Shown piece after piece: positions 55,785-64,000 of a stretch of DNA of 64,000 nucleotides. The notes below the pieces were generated by a model that ran no database searches, had not been told where the DNA came from, and saw only the letters and a list, made by a program, of their open reading frames with translations. Every line of letters begins with the position of its first letter. The stretch's first letter is position 1. A program made the translations under genes and the position numbers. Source of the DNA: Microbacterium hatanonis (GTDB lineage Bacteria > Actinomycetota > Actinomycetes > Actinomycetales > Microbacteriaceae). The stretch lies in NCBI RefSeq assembly GCF_008017415.1, contig NZ_VRSV01000001.1, forward strand, positions 1,922,001 to 1,986,000. Direction: 5' to 3'.

Positions 55785-57020
55785 ATGGCGATCTCGACGA
55801 AGCATCCCGCGTCCGCTCCCCCGGAGGCGCCGGCGCGCGAGACGACCGGCCACCTGCTGTTGCGCGGATGGTGCGCCTTCGTCATCGTCTCCGCCCTCAT
55901 CGGGTCGGGCTGGGTGTTCGCCCTCGGTCCCCTCGGCACGGGTGTGCTCGTGGCGGCGACGGTCGTCGTCACGATCGTGCTGTGGGTGACGATCCGCCCC
56001 CCGCTCCAGTGGCGCCGGCTCCCGTGGGTCGCGCTCGCCTTCCTGATGTGGGCCGCGGTGCCGATGATCTGGAGCCCCCGGCCTGCCGAGGCGGCAGTCG
56101 TGTGGACGCTGCTGGCCGCCGCAGCGGTGCACGCGGTGTTCATCGCGGCGGCGCTCACCTGGCGCGATGTCGTCCGAACGATCGCGTCGGCGCTGAAGTG
56201 GCTGATCGGCCTCTCCATCGTCTTCGAACTCGCGGTCGGCGTCTTCGTGGGCGGGCCGCTCCTCCCGGGCTTCGTCGTCGCCTCGGCCGATTCCGACCCT
56301 GCGACGTTCTGGTCCAGCGGCGACTTCTTCGGCGCCAGCCCCCTCGAAGGTCTCGTCGGCGACCCCGGCGTGCTCGGAGCGCTCATGGTGCTCGCCATGA
56401 TCGTCTTCGTGATCCGCTTCGCGGCCGGGGCCCCGCGGCGCGTCGTCCTGCTCGCCTGGATCGTCGTCGCGGCATTCATCCTGATCCGCTCGGGATCGAC
56501 CGTGTCCCTCCTCGCGCTGGCGGGGGTCACCCTCGTGCTCACGACCGTTCTGCTCATGCGCACCGCCACCCACCCCGGCGAGCGCACACGGTACTACCTC
56601 CTGTACGCCACGGCGGGCCTCGCCGGCGGCGCCGTCGTCTGGATCGCTTTCGGCGCGGAGCTCTCCCGCGCCGAAGGCGCGTGGGCCCAGGTCTTCGCGC
56701 ACCTCGGGCCTGTCGGGGTGGTCCTCCTCGCTCTCACCCTTCTCGCCTTCATCTGGCGCGCCTGGTTCTTCGCGATCGACCGCCCCCGCTTCGATCTGCG
56801 CGCCGACCGCCCCTACTCGCCCCTCTCCCTCCTCCCCACACTCCTCGCGGCGCTCCTCCTCGTGGAGGGCGTCGCCGAACCCGGTGTGCTCCTGCTGTGG
56901 GGATGGATGCTGCTCGTGCTCCTCGGCGCGAAGATCAAGCAGGCTCCGCTGATCGGGGTCGGACCCGCCGAGCAGAGCATGGCGATCGAGCGCGGGGAGG
57001 CGCCCGGCCAGGTCTCCTGA
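55785..57020 (+). CDS. O-antigen ligase-like polytopic membrane protein
   Basis: 411 residues with about ten to twelve hydrophobic segments (e.g. GTGVLVAATVVVTIVLWVTI; LPWVALAFLMWAAVPMIW; SLLALAGVTLVLTTVLLM). It has the Wzy/WaaL-like layout, with the longest loop near 180-210 (DSDPATFWSSGDFFGASPLE). Similar proteins ligate or polymerise surface glycans. GGAAGG lies 5 bp before the ATG and TACCCT (55769-55774) just upstream. Divergent from the acyltransferase. Family assigned with moderate certainty. Confidence 0.72.
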   Translation: MAISTKHPASAPPEAPARETTGHLLLRGWCAFVIVSALIGSGWVFALGPLGTGVLVAATVVVTIVLWVTIRPPLQWRRLPWVALAFLMWAAVPMIWSPRPAEAAVVWTLLAAAAVHAVFIAAALTWRDVVRTIASALKWLIGLSIVFELAVGVFVGGPLLPGFVVASADSDPATFWSSGDFFGASPLEGLVGDPGVLGALMVLAMIVFVIRFAAGAPRRVVLLAWIVVAAFILIRSGSTVSLLALAGVTLVLTTVLLMRTATHPGERTRYYLLYATAGLAGGAVVWIAFGAELSRAEGAWAQVFAHLGPVGVVLLALTLLAFIWRAWFFAIDRPRFDLRADRPYSPLSLLPTLLAALLLVEGVAEPGVLLLWGWMLLVLLGAKIKQAPLIGVGPAEQSMAIERGEAPGQVS

Positions 57021-57048
57021 GGTTGTCTCGGATAGGATCGACCACGAT

Positions 57049-58050
57049 ATGAACGCCTCCTCCCGCCCGCCCGCGCCAGAGTCCGAAGCGTTCGATCCGG
57101 CTTCCGTGACGATCGCGATCGTCACCTACAACCGCTCGCACCTGCTCACCCGGCTCCTCGAGAGCATCGGACGCATGGACCCCAAGCCGGGTCACGTCGT
57201 CGTCATCGACAATGCGTCCACCGACGACACGACCGAGATCGTCGAGGCTCTCCGCGAGCAGCTCGGCACGGAGCTCGTCTATCGCCGGCTCGACACCAAC
57301 ACCGGCGGGTCAGGCGGGTTCAGCGAAGGCATGCGCGTCGCCTACGAGCTGGGATCCGAGTGGATGTGGCTCATGGACGACGACGTCGAGGTCATCTCCG
57401 ACGGCCTCGCCCGCATGGGCAAGTGGACGCCCCGCTTCCGCAGCATCCAGGGCCGGCGTTACGACTACGACGGGAGCGCCTTCTACTGGCAGTACCGCGT
57501 CGCCGAGTCGATGGCGATCCCGATCCCGTTCGCACCCGCCGCCTTCGACGCATCCGGGTACAAGGAGATGAACTCGGGATGCTTCGAGGGGATGTTCATC
57601 CATCGCGACATCGTCCAGCGGATCGGTCTGCCCGACCCCCGGTTCTTCATCTACTGGGACGACCAGATGTACGGCTGGCTGGCCTCGCGGATCACGACCT
57701 CCGTGATCGTCGACGACTTCGTGCTGCGCCGCACGCGTGAGATCAAGCAGCACGACTTCGGTGTGCGCCATATGAACGCGTCGAGCAACGCCTACCGTTA
57801 CTACATCATGCGCAACCGCGCCTATCTGAAGCAGTACTACCGAGCGAACGGGGCCTACAAACCCCTGCCGTTCGCCGTCGGCACCGCACTCACGCTCGCC
57901 AAGGAGCTCATCCGTCTGGTGCTCGTCGAGCGAACGATCCGCGGCACGAGCCATCTGGTGAGGGGTCTGCGCGACGGGCGCAAGATCGCGGGCGATCGAT
58001 CATGGCGGCCGATGCCTCCCCTGGCGGACGCCGTCGAGTCTGCCGTCTGA
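57049..58050 (+). CDS. GT2 glycosyltransferase, GlfT1-like
   Basis: 333 residues. GT-A fold with TIAIVTYNRSHLLTRLLESI (about 21-40), VVIDNASTDDT, NTGGSGGFSEGM and the metal motif LMDDDVEV. The N-x-GGSGGF motif is shared by galactofuranosyltransferases GlfT1 and GlfT2. The C-terminal part has YMRNRAYLKQYYRANGAYKP-like sequence. With GlfT2 and UDP-Galp mutase nearby it probably starts or builds a galactofuranan; rhamnosyl transfer is also possible. Ends 7 bp from the next gene's stop. Confidence 0.8.
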   Translation: MNASSRPPAPESEAFDPASVTIAIVTYNRSHLLTRLLESIGRMDPKPGHVVVIDNASTDDTTEIVEALREQLGTELVYRRLDTNTGGSGGFSEGMRVAYELGSEWMWLMDDDVEVISDGLARMGKWTPRFRSIQGRRYDYDGSAFYWQYRVAESMAIPIPFAPAAFDASGYKEMNSGCFEGMFIHRDIVQRIGLPDPRFFIYWDDQMYGWLASRITTSVIVDDFVLRRTREIKQHDFGVRHMNASSNAYRYYIMRNRAYLKQYYRANGAYKPLPFAVGTALTLAKELIRLVLVERTIRGTSHLVRGLRDGRKIAGDRSWRPMPPLADAVESAV

Positions 58051-58057
58051 TCGACCG

Positions 58058-60172
58058 TCAGGTGCCCGGCGCGCGATCCACGGCGCTCTCGAACCGGTCG
58101 GCCAGCATGCGCGAGTATCGCCGACTCACGTGGTCGGCGTCGTAGTACACCGGTTCGCCGCCGATCACGGCGAAGCACGACTGGTCGTCGCAGAACGCAT
58201 CCGTGAGGTCGATCAGACGAACCTCCGGCCTGGCCGCCTTCTCGACGGCGAGCGGGAGCGGGTCGCCCGGAGGCAGGGCCACCGCACGGGGCCGAGCGCA
58301 TTCGAGCGGATGCTGGGGGTTGAGCAGCACGCAATCGGGATCGCGGACGTCGCCGTTGAGCGGAGGATCGACGATGGCGAACACGCGTGAGCCCGCATCG
58401 GCCCAGGCGTCCCAATCGGCGACCAGGCCCTCGGCGAAACGCTCCTGGGCGAGTTCGGGTGGGAGATCCCCCTCCAGCAGCTCGAAGCGGCCGGCCATGG
58501 ACGTGAAGACCAGATCGGGGCGGGTCTCCACCACCGCCGCCGACACGTCCCTCGACCAGGCGCGGCACACCGCGACCTCCGGCGGCCCCCAGAGCGTTCG
58601 GAACCCGGCGAAGGGGACGTCGGCGGGTGGGCAGCCGCCGAAGTGGCTGATCGTCAGACGCCATCCTCGCCGTTCCGCGATGTCGAGCAGCGGGCCCTGC
58701 CACTGCTCGGCGTGCGAATCGCCGACGAGCCACACGTCGGTGGGATCGCTCGTCCCCCGGGAGAAGTCGCAGTGCGTCGTCGTCGTGCGATCGCCGTAGA
58801 TCATCCGGTCGACGGGCCGACAGACCTCGGGGGCCCACCAGTAGACATGGGCGCCGGTGATGACGGCCGACTCCGGGGGTCCGAACGCATCGGGGCAGGA
58901 CGCCGCATCCGCGATCGCCGCGGGTCCTACGCACGCTCCCGCCCGGAGCGGGCCGTCGGGCAGATCGTACGAGCTCTGCTGAGCGTAGGCGGCGTGCATC
59001 GAGCCCGCAGCCCCGAGGATCACGACCATCCCCACCGCCATCCCGGCGAAGGCCCGGCGGGTCGACGTCGACCACCACCGCCACCGCTGGGCGGGTCTTT
59101 CCACGAGACGATGCGTCAGCCACGCGAGCGCCAGCGAGGCGACGAGCACGGCGATCTTCGACACCGTCGAGAGGGGTCCCGCGAGCACGAACGGCGCCAC
59201 GACGATGAGGGGCCAGTGCCAGAGGTACAGCGAGTACGAGACGTCTCCCACCCACTGGACGGGCCTCGCCGCCGTGACCGCGGAGTGGACGAGCCGATCG
59301 TGGCCCGTCCCCGCCACGATCACGGCAACGGTCGAGAGCACGGGGAGGAGTGCCGTCCACCCCGGGAACGGCGTCTCGGGCCCGAAGAGGAAGACCGAGA
59401 GCACGATCCCGGCGAACCCCAGGAGCGACAGCAGATCGGCGGCCCTTCGCGGCAGCCGGATGCGCGAAGCCAAGACCGCGACCAGGCCGCCGAGCGCGAA
59501 CTCCCACATCCTCGTGAAGGTGACGAAGTAGGCCGCGTTCGGCGCCAGCTGGGTGTAGACGACGCTCGCCGCGAAGGACGCCACCCCGATGACGGCGATC
59601 AGCACCAGCGCCCGGCGGCGGCGGTCGTCCGCGCGGCGAACACCCCACCCGGCGAGCGCGAGCAGCAGCACGGGCCAGACGACGTAGAACTGCTCCTCGA
59701 CCGACAGCGACCAGTAGTGCTGAACCGCACTGGCCGCCTCATTCGCGGCGGAGTAGTCGACGGAGAAGCCCGTGAGCACCCAGTTCTCGACATAGAGCGC
59801 CGCCGCGGCGATCTCGGCCGCGTTGCGTTCCCACCGCGGATACGGCAGGAAGACGTACACGAGCGCGCCGGCCGCGGCGAGCACGAGCAGGGCCGCCGGC
59901 AGCAGTCGGCGGACGCGGCGGGCATAGAACCGGCCGAGGCGCACGCGCCCGGTGCGGTCGATCTCCGCGAGAAGATGGCCGGTGATGAGGAAACCCGAGA
60001 TCACGAAGAAGACATCGACACCGACGTAACCGCCGGTGAAGCGCAGCGGCCAGAGGTGGTTGAGCACGACCGCCGCGATGGCGAGGGCACGGAGCGACTG
60101 GATGTCGGTGCGGAACGTCCGGGTGCGCTCGGCGGGCTCGTTCGACGGTGCCTGGACGGCCGGTGTCGCCAT
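58058..60172 (-). CDS. Membrane O-acyltransferase with C-terminal SGNH domain (OafB/OatA-like), second copy
   Basis: 704 residues. AT3 domain about 20-385 with RTDIQSLRALAIAAVVLNHL (catalytic H) and GVDVFFVISGFLITGHLLAE. The SGNH part from about 430 has VGDSHAEQW and a terminal D-x-x-H in YYDADHVSRR. It is paralogous to the gene at 53646, but they differ in sequence and probably in acyl target. It follows glfT2 on the same strand after an 86-bp gap with two hairpins. Confidence 0.9.
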   Translation of the reverse strand: MATPAVQAPSNEPAERTRTFRTDIQSLRALAIAAVVLNHLWPLRFTGGYVGVDVFFVISGFLITGHLLAEIDRTGRVRLGRFYARRVRRLLPAALLVLAAAGALVYVFLPYPRWERNAAEIAAAALYVENWVLTGFSVDYSAANEAASAVQHYWSLSVEEQFYVVWPVLLLALAGWGVRRADDRRRRALVLIAVIGVASFAASVVYTQLAPNAAYFVTFTRMWEFALGGLVAVLASRIRLPRRAADLLSLLGFAGIVLSVFLFGPETPFPGWTALLPVLSTVAVIVAGTGHDRLVHSAVTAARPVQWVGDVSYSLYLWHWPLIVVAPFVLAGPLSTVSKIAVLVASLALAWLTHRLVERPAQRWRWWSTSTRRAFAGMAVGMVVILGAAGSMHAAYAQQSSYDLPDGPLRAGACVGPAAIADAASCPDAFGPPESAVITGAHVYWWAPEVCRPVDRMIYGDRTTTTHCDFSRGTSDPTDVWLVGDSHAEQWQGPLLDIAERRGWRLTISHFGGCPPADVPFAGFRTLWGPPEVAVCRAWSRDVSAAVVETRPDLVFTSMAGRFELLEGDLPPELAQERFAEGLVADWDAWADAGSRVFAIVDPPLNGDVRDPDCVLLNPQHPLECARPRAVALPPGDPLPLAVEKAARPEVRLIDLTDAFCDDQSCFAVIGGEPVYYDADHVSRRYSRMLADRFESAVDRAPGT

Positions 60173-60180
60173 GCTCGATC

Positions 60181-60249
60181 CCTCTGCTCCGAAGGCGGCG
60201 TTCCGCCTCGGAAGAGGCTAGCCTGCCGCGGCTCGCGGCCGCCGCAGGC
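60181..60249 (-). terminator. Two hairpins after glfT2
   Basis: On the minus strand, GCCTGC/GCAGGC arms (60221-60249) with a GCGGC inner stem follow the glfT2 stop. A second imperfect stem (60181-60198 with 60203-60217, loop near CGTT) lies before the acyltransferase start. No T-tract. Likely partial termination or mRNA processing between the two genes. Confidence 0.45.
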
Positions 60250-60258
60250 GCCCGCGTC

Positions 60259-63356
<3,098 letters not shown>

Positions 63357-63388
63357 TCAAGTCTAGACGGCCGCCCCGCCGCGCATTT

Positions 63389-64000
63389 TCAGCTATGGCG
63401 CTGTCGCACGGCCGCGGCGATGGCGAGGAACGCCCGGGTGTTCGACGCGTATGTCACCGAGCGGAGCCTCGCAGCCGCGGCGTCGACGCGGGACTGGGAC
63501 GCGTCCAGATCGTCCAGCACATGTTCGGCGAGCGAGGCCAGGGCCTCACCGTCGCCCGGTGGGGCGTAGAGCGCCTCATCACCCATCGATGCCCGGACGC
63601 CACCGATGTCGGTGGACACCACGGCGGCTCCGCTTAGCGTCGCCTCCGCCGGCGGGAGGTGCCACCCCTCTGCATCGCTCCCGCACAGGTAGACGGATGC
63701 AGACCTATAGAGCTCGCGCAGCACCTCGGGCGACGGGTCGGACACGTACTCCACCCCCGGAGCGAGCGGACGCGGCGGGACAGGATCGATCCCGAAGGCG
63801 ACCACCCGCACATCCGGGCGGCGGGCACGGACGGCGCCGAGCGCTTCCGCGACGACATCGGGCCGTTTGTACCCGTGAGGAGAGAGCAGCGACATCACCA
63901 TCGGGCGGCGCTCCGCGAGCGGAGCGCCGGTCGGGAACGAATCGACGTCGAGCGCATTCGTCAGCAGGACGCTGGAGAGTCCCGCCCGCGAACACAGGTC
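63389..64000 (-). CDS. GT4-family glycosyltransferase, C-terminal part (cut by window edge)
   Basis: A 203-residue fragment with no stop upstream to the edge. It includes VLLTNALDVDSF (about residues 11-22), RPMVMSLLSPHGYKRPDVVA, and the GT-B donor-site segment YLCGSDAEGWHLPPAEATLS with the E-x7-E-like pattern. It is probably a nucleotide-sugar transferase of the same polysaccharide locus. Ends 56 bp before glf. The N-terminal half is outside the window. Confidence 0.8.
   Translation of the reverse strand, partial: DLCSRAGLSSVLLTNALDVDSFPTGAPLAERRPMVMSLLSPHGYKRPDVVAEALGAVRARRPDVRVVAFGIDPVPPRPLAPGVEYVSDPSPEVLRELYRSASVYLCGSDAEGWHLPPAEATLSGAAVVSTDIGGVRASMGDEALYAPPGDGEALASLAEHVLDDLDASQSRVDAAAARLRSVTYASNTRAFLAIAAAVRQRHS

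Overview
The window is about 70% GC and almost fully coding. Genes are tightly packed, often with 4-bp ATGA or GTGA overlaps, and many starts look leaderless (a TANNNT box 6-7 bp before ATG or GTG). Actinobacterial hallmarks are SigR/RsrA with a mycothiol-type anti-sigma, two WhiB proteins, MtrAB-LpqB, a Kgd-type 2-oxoglutarate enzyme, GuaB1 and a long HPF. Gene order and style point to Microbacteriaceae, probably Microbacterium or a close relative. This is inferred from gene content only; there is no rRNA in the window. No tRNA, rRNA, CRISPR array, prophage or transposase was found.

Layout. 1-6.7 kb: the start of an NAD(P)H-hydrate dehydratase gene, an old-yellow-enzyme reductase, two overlapping CNNM/CBS membrane proteins, an AbiEi-like protein and guaB1, with three copies of a hairpin-forming intergenic element. 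6.8-16.9 kb: kgd, then rsrA/sigR divergent from aroA-rsgA-bcp, then whiB1 convergent with the sensor kinase pdtaS. 17-20.4 kb: a small locus of unknown function (ParA/CpaE-like ATPase, SAF protein, MerR-like HTH protein, two uncharacterised proteins). 20.4-31.7 kb: aminotransferase, secA, a coiled-coil protein, hpf, comF and the lpqB-mtrB-mtrA signalling operon. 31.9-37.3 kb: a coupled operon of a polytopic membrane protein, DUF4129, DUF4350, MoxR and DUF58. 37.4-42.1 kb: an olefin (head-to-head hydrocarbon) cluster oleA-oleBC-oleD. 42.1-44.9 kb: furA-katG. 45-53.6 kb: SpoIIM-like and RDD proteins, DUF3499, a metallopeptidase-family protein, DUF5719, a large membrane glycosyltransferase, whiB2 and manA. 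53.6-64 kb: a surface-polysaccharide region with two AT3-SGNH acyltransferases, an O-antigen-ligase-like protein, two GlfT-family transferases, UDP-galactopyranose mutase and a truncated glycosyltransferase.

How it fits together. From about 10.6 to 53.6 kb the order matches, from memory, the mycobacterial Rv3219-Rv3260 neighbourhood (sigH/rshA, aroA, rsgA, whiB1, pdtaS, Rv3235, secA1, hpf, comF, lpqB, mtrB, mtrA, DUF3499, metallopeptidase, whiB2, manA). It is an ancestral actinobacterial block joining thiol-stress control, envelope signalling and secretion. The olefin cluster and furA-katG sit where DUF58 would normally be followed by SpoIIM and RDD, so they look like later insertions. The last 10 kb suggests a galactofuranose-containing, O-acylated surface polymer.

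The most unusual signals are not genes. The 9-mer GGATGCTGC/GCAGCATCC occurs about 25 times on both strands, in several codon phases and in intergenic DNA, where about one occurrence is expected. There is also a recurrent hairpin element in the first 5 kb, a textbook SigR-type promoter embedded in the start of aroA, a palindrome over the furA promoter, and a 15-bp divergent leaderless promoter between spoIIM and RDD.
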